NCBI GenBank assembly: GCA_903897155.1
Contig: CAIUAO010000014.1
Coordinates: 1 to 7,758, forward strand
Direction: 5' to 3'
Length of the DNA: 7,758 bases
Source: an uncultured Actinomycetes bacterium
GTDB lineage: Bacteria > Actinomycetota > Actinomycetes > Nanopelagicales > Nanopelagicaceae
In this document: piece by piece, positions 1 through 5,654 of the stretch
How positions within the stretch are numbered: position 1 is the first letter of the stretch
How the letters are laid out: the number at the start of each line of letters is the position of its first letter
Position numbers and translations under genes: made by a program
Notes under the pieces: generated by a model
The model's input: the letters and a program-made list of their open reading frames with translations, nothing else
What the model was told of the DNA's origin: nothing
Databases searched by the model: none

Positions 1-1242
1 CGTTGGCTTAAGAATGTAGGTGACACAATTAATGTGGATGAGCCTCTTCTAGAAGTTTCTACCGACAAAGTTGATACGGAAATTCCTTCACCAGTATCTG
101 GAACAATTCTTGCTATTGATGTTCAGGTTGATTCCACTGTTGCAGTCGGTGCACGCCTTGCGTTGATTGGCAGTGCTAGCGCTGCTCCCATGCCTGCTCC
201 CGTTGCTCCAGCTGCTCCAGCGGCCCCAGTTGCTCCAACCCCACCACCTGTTGTAGCGCCAGTTGCTGCTGCGCCAGTTGCGCCAGCAAGGCCTGTATCA
301 GCACTCGATGATTCATATGTCACACCGATTGTTCGAAAGCTTGCTCAAGAGTTAGGTGTTGATCTCACTCGCGTTAAGGGATCAGGTGTTGGCGGACGTG
401 TTCGTAAAGAAGATGTTCAAGCCGCTAGCAAGCCAGTAGCGCAATTTGCTGCTCCAGTAAGCGCCCAGGCAGCGCCACAAGGTGTGACACAAACAAAGCC
501 AACAACTCCAATTGCAATCTCTCCTCTTCGCGGAACTACAGTGACAATGTCACGCCTGCGCAAAGTTATTGCTGCACGCATGGTTGAATCACTTCAAACA
601 AGCGCCCAGCTCACAACTGTTATTGAAGTAGATGTCACAAAGATCGCGCGCCTGCGTGAGCAAGCAAAGGTTTCCTTTGCAGAGCGTGAGAGCGTTAATC
701 TCACCTTCCTGCCATTCTTTTCTGTTGCAGTCTGTGAAGCACTCAAGCAGCACCCAGTATTAAATGCATCAGTGGAAGGTGATCAAGTCACCTATCACGG
801 CGCAGAGCACCTTGGTGTTGCTGTTGATACTGAGCGTGGACTTCTTGTTCCAGTTATTCGTGATGCAGGAGATCTCAATATGGGCGGCGTTGCTCGCCGT
901 ATTGTTGATGTTGCTGCTCGCACACGCGATAACAAGATCAGCCCAGATGAACTAGGTGGCGGAACATTCACCATCACAAATACCGGTTCACGTGGCGCAC
1001 TTTTTGATACTCCAATCATCAATCAACCACAGGTTGCAATCCTTGGAATTGGATCGATTGTTAAGCGCCCAATGGTGATGAAGGGAACAGATGGCGGAGA
1101 AACCATTGCTGTTCGTTCAATGGTTTATCTTGCACTTTCATACGATCACAGAATCGTTGATGGCGCAGATGCTGCTCGCTTCCTTGGCACACTTAAAGAG
1201 CGACTTGAAGAAGGCCGCTTTGAATCTGACCTAGGTCTCTAA
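1..1242 (+). CDS. sucB: Dihydrolipoamide acyltransferase (E2) of 2-oxoacid dehydrogenase complex, 5' partial
   Basis: E2 core enzyme of a 2-oxoglutarate and/or pyruvate dehydrogenase complex; it carries acyl groups on a swinging lipoyl arm and passes them to CoA in the cytoplasm. The reading frame is open from base 1, so the N-terminus lies outside the window; the GTG at 34 is internal to the lipoyl domain and is not a start. Counting from the first visible codon (413 codons to the TAA): lipoyl domain with the TDKVDTE motif and modified Lys23; Ala/Pro-rich linker about 57-98; peripheral subunit-binding domain about 106-143; catalytic acyltransferase domain about 180-413 with the active-site HRIVDG (His383, Asp387, Gly388). 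The number of lipoyl domains cannot be told. Synteny matches M. tuberculosis dlaT, which serves pyruvate dehydrogenase, so the substrate (succinyl or acetyl) is not settled; dlaT is an equally fair name. It sits directly upstream of the lipoylation genes. Confidence 0.93.
   Translation, partial: RWLKNVGDTINVDEPLLEVSTDKVDTEIPSPVSGTILAIDVQVDSTVAVGARLALIGSASAAPMPAPVAPAAPAAPVAPTPPPVVAPVAAAPVAPARPVSALDDSYVTPIVRKLAQELGVDLTRVKGSGVGGRVRKEDVQAASKPVAQFAAPVSAQAAPQGVTQTKPTTPIAISPLRGTTVTMSRLRKVIAARMVESLQTSAQLTTVIEVDVTKIARLREQAKVSFAERESVNLTFLPFFSVAVCEALKQHPVLNASVEGDQVTYHGAEHLGVAVDTERGLLVPVIRDAGDLNMGGVARRIVDVAARTRDNKISPDELGGGTFTITNTGSRGALFDTPIINQPQVAILGIGSIVKRPMVMKGTDGGETIAVRSMVYLALSYDHRIVDGADAARFLGTLKERLEEGRFESDLGL
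169..300 (+). repeat. Ala/Pro-rich low-complexity linker repeats inside E2
   Basis: Degenerate tandem GCTCCAG/GCTCCC-like units encode a run of Ala-Pro and Ala-Ala-Pro-Val repeats. This is the flexible interdomain linker typical of E2 proteins, which lets the lipoyl domain swing between active sites. Such stretches vary in length between strains and give a long Gly/Ala-rich shadow frame on the other strand that is not a gene. Confidence 0.75.
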
Positions 1243-1247
1243 CTTTC

Positions 1248-2144
1248 ATGGCAGCAAAGCGAATTGCAGTCACGGGTTCTTCTGGACTTATCGGCAGCGC
1301 ACTGGTTGGTCATCTCAAAGAGCAAGGCTATGAAGTACAACGTTTAGTTCGCCGTAAGGCAACAACGAATGAGGAAATCACTTGGGATCCGCAAGCTGGA
1401 ACTGTTGACCTTGATGCACTTGATGGTGTTCACGGAGTAATCCATTTAGCAGGAGCTGGTGTGGGAGATAAGCGCTGGACAAAGAAATACCGCGCAACAA
1501 TTTTAAATTCTCGCTTACTTGGAACAACAGCAATCGCCCACGCTGTTGAAAAGGTAAAGCCTTCTGTATTTATTTCAGCAAGTGCAATCGGCTATTACGG
1601 TGAAACAGGCAACCGCGCTGTAACTGAAAACGATCGTGTAGGAGATGACTTTCTAGCTACCGTATGCCGCGAGTGGGAAGCAGCAGCAGACCTTGCAGGA
1701 AGTGTACGAACGGTAAAGATCCGTACAGGTTTAGTTCTAGATCCAGTCGGCGGCGCACTCGGAAGAATGCTTCCGCTCTTTCGTTTAGGCGTAGGCGGAA
1801 AGCTCGGTTCAGGAAATCAGTGGTGGTCTTGGATTACTTTGCATGATGAAATTAATGCAATAACTCATCTACTTAACTCTTCTGTGTCAGGTCCAGTTAA
1901 TCTCACTTCGCCATTCCCGGTAACAAACCAAGAGTTCACTGGAACACTTGCCCGTTCACTACACCGCCCAGCACTCTTCCCGGTTCCAGGTTTTGCTCTC
2001 AAGATTGCCCTCGGTGGTTTTTCAACAGAGATTCTTGGATCAAAGAAAGTATTGCCATCAGTACTCAGTGAAGATGGCTTCGCCTTTGATTATCCGCACC
2101 TCACCGGAGCACTTGCTGCGCTCTGTGAAACAGAATCTAAGTAG
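1248..2144 (+). CDS. TIGR01777-family NAD(P)-dependent epimerase/oxidoreductase (SDR39U1-like)
   Basis: Extended short-chain dehydrogenase/reductase of the TIGR01777 family, 298 residues, the usual length. The N-terminal Rossmann fold shows the nucleotide-binding TGSSGLIG (Gly10, Gly13, Gly16), then a HLAGAGVGDKRW segment near residues 66-77 typical of this family, and SASAIGYYG near 110-118 containing the likely catalytic Tyr (Tyr116 or Tyr117). The C-terminus (LPSVLSEDGFAFDYPHL near 270-286) resembles the DUF1731 domain. The substrate is unknown for the family. It starts 5 bases after the E2 stop with no strong Shine-Dalgarno, so translation is probably coupled. The same position, between E2 and lipB, is held by Rv2216 in M. 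tuberculosis, which suggests a conserved but undefined link with lipoyl metabolism or the dehydrogenase complex. Family assignment is firm; role is not. Confidence 0.9.
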   Translation: MAAKRIAVTGSSGLIGSALVGHLKEQGYEVQRLVRRKATTNEEITWDPQAGTVDLDALDGVHGVIHLAGAGVGDKRWTKKYRATILNSRLLGTTAIAHAVEKVKPSVFISASAIGYYGETGNRAVTENDRVGDDFLATVCREWEAAADLAGSVRTVKIRTGLVLDPVGGALGRMLPLFRLGVGGKLGSGNQWWSWITLHDEINAITHLLNSSVSGPVNLTSPFPVTNQEFTGTLARSLHRPALFPVPGFALKIALGGFSTEILGSKKVLPSVLSEDGFAFDYPHLTGALAALCETESK

Positions 2145-2147
2145 GCT
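2142..2147 (+). promoter_or_regulatory. Possible -10 box for a leaderless lipB transcript
   Basis: TAGGCT (TANNNT form) lies exactly 6 bases before the lipB ATG at 2154, so a transcript starting about 7 bases downstream would begin at the start codon. No convincing Shine-Dalgarno precedes lipB. No -35 hexamer is visible at normal spacing, and the hexamer overlaps the TAG stop of the upstream gene, so this may be chance. The gene could also be read from the operon transcript. Confidence 0.35.
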
Positions 2148-2153
2148 ACCTAG

Positions 2154-2804
2154 ATGACTTCTGTACTCACCCAAACTTCGATTGCCGTAGAGCACCTTGG
2201 TTTAGTTGACTATATGAATACATGGAATTACCAACGCGAACTCGTCAACGCAATTGCAGAAGAGACAAAGCCCAACACTTTGCTTCTTCTTGAGCATCCT
2301 TCTGTTTACACAGCAGGGCGCATGACCAAGATTGATGAGCGTCCAGTAGATGGAACTCCAGTTATTGATGTGGACCGCGGCGGAAAGATCACGTGGCACG
2401 GGCAAGGCCAACTTGTTGGTTATCCGATTGTGAAACTCAAGAATAGAAATGACGTTGTAGGTTTTGTACGGGAGATAGAAAAGGCACTTATTGAAGTATG
2501 CGCTGATTTTGGCATTGCTACTGAGCAATATTGCGATAGATCAGGTGTGTGGATCAGGGACGCTCAAGGTGATCGCAAGATAGCTGCCATTGGCATCCGC
2601 GTTTCTAAGGGTGTCACGATGCACGGCTTTGCACTCAACGTGAATCCCGATATGAGCGCATTTTCTAAAATTGTTCCTTGCGGTATTCCAGATGCTGATG
2701 TCACTTCTATGGCAACAGAACTTGGACGCGCCATCGATATCGCTGAAGTAACTCAAAGTGTTGAAAAAAGAATTATCAAAGCTCTTGAAGGGGTGACTTC
2801 ATGA
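2154..2804 (+). CDS. lipB: Lipoyl(octanoyl) transferase LipB
   Basis: Transfers an octanoyl group from octanoyl-ACP to the lipoyl-domain lysine of E2 subunits and GcvH, the first step of protein lipoylation in the cytoplasm. It has 216 residues, normal for the family. Seen motifs: the substrate-pocket RGGKITWHGQGQLVGYPI at about 74-91 (family form RGGxxTxHGPGQ; the usual Pro is Gln84 here), KIAAIGI with the catalytic Lys141, GVTMHGFALNVN at 152-163, and IVPCGI with the catalytic Cys175. The Lys/Cys pair is one residue lower than the K142/C176 I recall for the M. tuberculosis enzyme. The ATG at 2154 is 9 bases after the epimerase stop and the gene overlaps lipA by 4 bases (ATGA), so LipB and LipA are probably translationally coupled. 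Confidence 0.97.
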   Translation: MTSVLTQTSIAVEHLGLVDYMNTWNYQRELVNAIAEETKPNTLLLLEHPSVYTAGRMTKIDERPVDGTPVIDVDRGGKITWHGQGQLVGYPIVKLKNRNDVVGFVREIEKALIEVCADFGIATEQYCDRSGVWIRDAQGDRKIAAIGIRVSKGVTMHGFALNVNPDMSAFSKIVPCGIPDADVTSMATELGRAIDIAEVTQSVEKRIIKALEGVTS

Positions 2805-3736
2805 CACTTGCCCCAGAGGGTCGCCGCCTACTTCGCATTGAAGCACGTAATGCCGCTGTGCCAATTGAGCGCAAACCAGAGTGGATTAAAACTCGTGCCA
2901 ATATGGGCCCTGAATACACAAAACTTCGTTCACTTGTCGTGCGCGAAGGTCTTCACACTGTCTGCCAAGAAGCAGCCTGCCCAAATATCTTTGAATGCTG
3001 GGAAGATCGGGAAGCGACATTTCTTATTGGCGGAGAACGTTGCACGCGTCGTTGTGACTTTTGCAATATTGATACAGGTAAACCAGAACCACTCGATCGC
3101 GATGAACCAAGGCGTGTTGCTGAATCTGTACAGAGCATGGAACTTCGTTACGCAACGATCACTGGTGTGACACGTGATGATCTAGATGATGAAGGTGCTT
3201 GGCTCTATGCAGAGACAATTCGCGCCGTTCACGCCCTTAACCCAGATACAGGCGTTGAAATGCTCGCTCCAGATTTCAGTGGCAAGGCTCATCTGCTTAA
3301 TGAAGTATTTGAAACCCGCCCAGAGGTCTTCGCCCACAACCTTGAAACTGTTCCCCGTATCTTTAAAGAGATCAGGCCTGCATTTAGATATGACCGATCA
3401 CTGGATGTTCTTTCACAAGCCCAAGCATTTGGCTTAGTAACAAAGTCCAATCTCATTCTTGGAATGGGTGAGACGCGCGAAGAAGTCTCACAAGCACTTC
3501 AAGATCTCCATGACGCGGGATGCGATCTGATAACTATTACGCAGTATCTTCGCCCAACACCGAAGCATCATCCTGTTATACGTTGGGTAAAGCCCCACGA
3601 GTTTGTTGAACTTGCAGCAGAAGCAGAAGAGATTGGTTTCCTTGGAGTAATGAGCGGCCCACTTGTTCGTTCAAGCTATAGAGCGGGCAGACTTTATAAA
3701 CAAGCACAGGAGAAGAAGGCTCTGCTTCGTGGCTGA
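2801..3736 (+). CDS. lipA: Lipoyl synthase LipA (radical SAM)
   Basis: Radical S-adenosylmethionine enzyme that inserts two sulfur atoms into protein-bound octanoyl groups made by LipB, giving lipoyl-E2. 311 residues. Both iron-sulfur clusters are visible: the auxiliary, sulfur-donating cluster from C-x4-C-x5-C (Cys55, Cys60, Cys66), and the radical SAM cluster from C-x3-C-x2-C (Cys81, Cys85, Cys88). The C-terminal RSSY (290-293) supplies the conserved Ser ligand to the auxiliary cluster. Other family segments are TRDDL near 125-129 (usually DRDDL) and AHNLETVPRIF. A good Shine-Dalgarno (AAGGGG, 2788-2793) lies 7 bases before the ATG, which supports this start despite the 4-base overlap with lipB. 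The end overlaps the next gene by 8 bases. Confidence 0.97.
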   Translation: MTLAPEGRRLLRIEARNAAVPIERKPEWIKTRANMGPEYTKLRSLVVREGLHTVCQEAACPNIFECWEDREATFLIGGERCTRRCDFCNIDTGKPEPLDRDEPRRVAESVQSMELRYATITGVTRDDLDDEGAWLYAETIRAVHALNPDTGVEMLAPDFSGKAHLLNEVFETRPEVFAHNLETVPRIFKEIRPAFRYDRSLDVLSQAQAFGLVTKSNLILGMGETREEVSQALQDLHDAGCDLITITQYLRPTPKHHPVIRWVKPHEFVELAAEAEEIGFLGVMSGPLVRSSYRAGRLYKQAQEKKALLRG

Positions 3737-4463
3737 TCTGGTCTATCCCCCAGTAATTGTTGCAATAAAGACTCTTTGGAAATATTTAGGTCTGCGCTTT
3801 GATTTTGAAGGTACCCAAAATATTCCAAGAAACGGTGGCGCGGTAATCTGCATGAACCATATCGGCTATCTAGATTTTGCCCTCGTTGGTACCGCAGCCC
3901 TCCCCTCCACTCGCTACATCCGCTTTATGGCAAAGCGTGAAATCTTTGACCATAAAATATCTGGACCACTTATGCGCGGCATGCACCACATCAGCGTTGA
4001 CCGCGACAGCGGAACCTCCTCATTTGTCGCTGCCCTTCGTGCTCTTCGCAATGGAGAGATTGTTGGAATATTTCCTGAAGGGACAACATCTCTGAGTTTT
4101 GAGATCGATGAACTCAAAAGTGGCGCAGTCCGTTTAGCAATGAGCGCTGGTGTGCCAATTATTCCTGCAGCAGTGTGGGGTAGCCAGAGAATCATTACGA
4201 AAAAGAGAAAACCAGATTTTGGACGCAATAAATTTCCAATTTCAGTCTCTTTTGGTGAGCCATTTGTCGTCACAAAGGGTGATGATGTTGAGTTAGCTGA
4301 GGCTGAATTAAAGAAGCGCATGCTCAAACTTTTAGATTCGGTCCAATCCAATTATCCTGACTCCCATACAGGTCAATGGTGGGCGCCGGCTCGCTTAGGT
4401 GGCACAGCAATAACGCTAGAGGAATCACGCAAGCAACGCGCAAAGGAGCAAGACAATGGCTGA
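3729..4463 (+). CDS. PlsC-like lysophospholipid/glycerolipid acyltransferase
   Basis: Probable 1-acyl-sn-glycerol-3-phosphate acyltransferase, making phosphatidic acid or a related acylated lipid at the inner face of the membrane. From the GTG at 3729 it has 244 residues, typical for PlsC. All four acyltransferase motifs are present: NHIGYLD with the His44/Asp49 catalytic pair; GMHHISVDR near 79-87; FPEGTTS at 115-121; and GVPIIPA at 141-147. A longer TTG start at 3663 is possible but would put an Arg-rich, non-family extension deep inside lipA; the GTG is preferred because AAGG (3716-3719) lies 9 bases upstream and the protein then begins as family members do. It overlaps lipA by 8 bases. 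The exact acyl acceptor cannot be told. In M. tuberculosis, as I recall, lipA is followed directly by the DUF4191 gene, so this gene is an insertion in the block or was lost there. Confidence 0.87.
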   Translation: MADLVYPPVIVAIKTLWKYLGLRFDFEGTQNIPRNGGAVICMNHIGYLDFALVGTAALPSTRYIRFMAKREIFDHKISGPLMRGMHHISVDRDSGTSSFVAALRALRNGEIVGIFPEGTTSLSFEIDELKSGAVRLAMSAGVPIIPAAVWGSQRIITKKRKPDFGRNKFPISVSFGEPFVVTKGDDVELAEAELKKRMLKLLDSVQSNYPDSHTGQWWAPARLGGTAITLEESRKQRAKEQDNG

Positions 4464-5115
4464 ACCAGAGAAGCAAGGACAACTAGCTGTTCTCAAGGAT
4501 GCATTTGCCTTAACAAGAAAGAACAAGCCACTTTCTCTTCTGTGGTGCGCTCTCGCCTTTGTAGTTGTAATTATTAGTGGTTACTTCCTCGGTAAAACTC
4601 TTCATCACCCTATTTACTTTGGAATTCTTGGCATTCCTGTCGGTATCTTGGTTGCATTCTTTCTCTTCACACGCTTTGCAAACTCAGCAGCTTTTGCCAG
4701 TATTGAAAACCAGTTAGGCGCAGGAGCAAGTGTGCTGATGTCTATCCGTAAAGGATTCACAACAACTCCTGCTGTTAGTGTCTCTCGCACCCAAGATATG
4801 GTCCATAGAACTGTGGGCCGCGCTGGAATTATTTTAATTGGTGAAGGTGGCGCTGGAGTTCGCGCACTTCTCATCGATGAGCGTCGCAAGATGGAGCGCT
4901 TTATTCCAGGCATCGCAATTACTGAAATTATTGTTGGCGATCACAGTGGCCAGGTAAGTCTTCGCAAATTGCAGAAAGCAGTGAAGAAACTTCCTAAGAA
5001 GCTCTCAAAAGGCCAGCTTCGTGAAGTTCGCACTCGCTTGAAAGGCGTTGGCGGATTAAATATGCCAATTCCAAAGGGCCCAATGCCTAAGGGTGTTCGA
5101 CTTCCTAAAAGATAA
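4456..5115 (+). CDS. DUF4191 family membrane protein (Rv2219-like)
   Basis: Conserved actinobacterial membrane protein of unknown function, 219 residues. After a short charged N-terminus there are two hydrophobic segments, about 27-46 and 52-73, forming a likely helical hairpin. The remaining two thirds is soluble and basic, with the conserved stretch RAGIILIGEGGAGVRALL (about 122-139) and a Lys-rich region near 175-200 (KKLPKKLSKGQ). The ATG at 4456 overlaps the acyltransferase by 8 bases and has an AAGGAG Shine-Dalgarno at 4443-4448, 7 bases upstream. Position and look match Rv2219, which sits between lipA and glnA1 in M. tuberculosis. Function is not known; I recognise the family by context and sequence style. 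Confidence 0.85.
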   Translation: MAEPEKQGQLAVLKDAFALTRKNKPLSLLWCALAFVVVIISGYFLGKTLHHPIYFGILGIPVGILVAFFLFTRFANSAAFASIENQLGAGASVLMSIRKGFTTTPAVSVSRTQDMVHRTVGRAGIILIGEGGAGVRALLIDERRKMERFIPGIAITEIIVGDHSGQVSLRKLQKAVKKLPKKLSKGQLREVRTRLKGVGGLNMPIPKGPMPKGVRLPKR

Positions 5116-5129
5116 GTCTTAAGAGACTT
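5114..5129. terminator. Short hairpin between convergent genes, possible bidirectional terminator
   Basis: AAGTCT-TAAG-AGACTT forms a 6-bp stem with a 4-base loop, placed over the stop codons of the DUF4191 gene and the convergent RDD gene. It is followed by CTTTT on the + strand and by TATCTTTT on the - strand. It is the only candidate stop for both transcripts, but the stem is short and AU-rich, so it is weak on its own. Confidence 0.35.
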
Positions 5130-5481
5130 CTTTTACCCAGACAACAACGCTCTTTGCAAATATATCGTGGTATCCACGACCTTCTTTTGTCATGAGTGCT
5201 GGAAAAACTAAACACAAAAGCAGCGTGCGAATGAAAACTCTGATCGCATTTACTCTCGATCCATCTGCAGCATTTACGACTTTAAGTAGCATTACCTTTT
5301 GGCCGGCAGATGAACCGGTAAGCGAGGTCAAAATAAATACTTCGATAAAGAAAAGCCCAAGTGTGGTGAATGAACTACCCGACCTATGGGGCCAGGAGAT
5401 GAGCCCAGTAACCAAGAGGCACATGAACCAATCGATGGTCAGGGCGGCTAGGCGGCGGCCAAATGAGGCCTGGGTGAGCAT
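5119..5481 (-). CDS. RDD-family small membrane protein (Rv2219A-like)
   Basis: RDD-domain integral membrane protein, 120 residues from the ATG at 5481. Three hydrophobic segments fit the family: about 11-28, 38-55 and 82-98. Family signatures are the N-terminal GRRLAALTIDW (Arg9/Arg10, Asp17), GQKVMLLKVV (60-69) after the second segment, and GYHDIFAKSVVV (103-114) at the end. RDD proteins have no single agreed function; some are proposed ion/proton antiporters. A TTG two codons upstream (5487) is an alternative start, but the ATG is preferred because a TANNNT hexamer lies exactly 6 bases before it. The gene is convergent with the DUF4191 gene (3 bases between the stops) and divergent from glnA. 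An RDD gene at this position is known next to glnA1 in mycobacteria. Confidence 0.87.
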   Translation of the reverse strand: MLTQASFGRRLAALTIDWFMCLLVTGLISWPHRSGSSFTTLGLFFIEVFILTSLTGSSAGQKVMLLKVVNAADGSRVNAIRVFIRTLLLCLVFPALMTKEGRGYHDIFAKSVVVWVKEVS

Positions 5482-5487
5482 GACCAA

Positions 5488-5493
5488 AGGCTA
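5488..5493 (-). promoter_or_regulatory. Possible -10 box of a leaderless RDD gene transcript
   Basis: On the - strand TAGCCT lies 6 bases before the ATG at 5481, with no Shine-Dalgarno in between. This fits a leaderless actinobacterial transcript. No clear -35 hexamer is seen; a perfect 10-bp palindrome (5495-5504) sits one base upstream. Confidence 0.42.
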
Positions 5494-5494
5494 A

Positions 5495-5504
5495 CTCACG
5501 TGAG
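5495..5504. promoter_or_regulatory. Perfect palindrome CTCACGTGAG, possible operator
   Basis: A 10-bp perfect inverted repeat in the divergent RDD/glnA region, one base upstream of the putative RDD -10 box, where a repressor or activator could act. A competing pairing AGGCT (5488-5492) with AGCCT (5503-5507) is also possible. No regulator can be named. Confidence 0.3.
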
Positions 5505-5526
5505 CCTGCCCACTGCCCAAGCACTC

Positions 5527-5553
5527 GAAACATGACTGTAACACTGCGGTTAT
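5527..5553 (+). promoter_or_regulatory. Candidate GlnR-type operator upstream of glnA
   Basis: Three 5-base elements spaced 11 bases apart: GAAAC (5527-5531), GTAAC (5538-5542) and GTTAT (5549-5553), with 6 bases between each. GlnR of Streptomyces and mycobacteria is known to bind gTnAC-n6-GaAAC arrays (AC-n9-AC in Mycobacterium), and the first two elements fit AC-n9-AC exactly. The array ends 21 bases before the glnA -10 box and so covers the -35 region, as expected for an activator. Whether this organism has GlnR is not visible here. Confidence 0.5.
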
Positions 5554-5574
5554 CGCATTTTGGCCCTGAGATCC

Positions 5575-5580
5575 TATGAT
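5575..5580 (+). promoter_or_regulatory. Putative glnA -10 box
   Basis: TATGAT matches the TATAAT consensus at 5 of 6 positions. A start site near A5587 would give a 5' leader of about 68 bases. No good -35 hexamer is present at 16-18 bases upstream, which fits a promoter that relies on an activator at the 5527-5553 array. Confidence 0.5.
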
Positions 5581-5604
5581 TTCGCCATCAGGAAAAAAGC
5601 CACC

Positions 5605-5640
5605 ATGCCCATCGATGCGCTTGGTCGGATATCTGACTAA
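5605..5640 (+). CDS. Possible 11-codon upstream ORF in the glnA leader
   Basis: ATG to TAA encoding MPIDALGRISD, entirely within the presumed glnA 5' leader and ending 14 bases before the glnA ATG. AGGAAA (5590-5595) lies about 9 bases upstream and could act as a ribosome site. Its last 20 bases coincide with a hairpin. It may be a leader peptide or a chance reading frame; there is no homology evidence. Confidence 0.25.
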   Translation: MPIDALGRISD

Positions 5641-5654
5641 TAATCGGGAGACAA

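Noticed and set aside
34..36. GTG as the start of the E2 gene
   Set aside because: The frame is open upstream to base 1 and encodes the conserved W-x-K-x-x-GD part of the lipoyl domain, so the gene begins outside the window.
123..323. Gly/Ala-rich frame on the - strand
   Set aside because: It is the mirror of the Ala/Pro linker of the E2 protein; the composition is explained by the repeat.
764..955. 63-codon + strand frame that looks like a small membrane protein
   Set aside because: It lies inside the conserved catalytic domain of E2 in another frame; the hydrophobic look comes from frame shift of that sequence, with no ribosome site.
2202..2528. 108-codon frame on the - strand
   Set aside because: Antisense to lipB; Cys-rich composition arises from the opposite strand of conserved codons.
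3663..3728. TTG start extending the acyltransferase by 22 residues
   Set aside because: The extension is Arg-rich, lies within lipA and has no better ribosome site than the GTG at 3729.
3914..4351. 145-codon frame on the - strand
   Set aside because: Antisense to the acyltransferase, whose four family motifs in the + frame leave no doubt about the real gene.
5192..5494. 100-codon + strand frame opposite the RDD gene
   Set aside because: The - strand frame has clear RDD signatures and three membrane segments; the + frame has no family features.
5599..5607. GCCACCATG, identical to a eukaryotic Kozak context
   Set aside because: The window is plainly bacterial; the match is chance and Kozak context has no role there.
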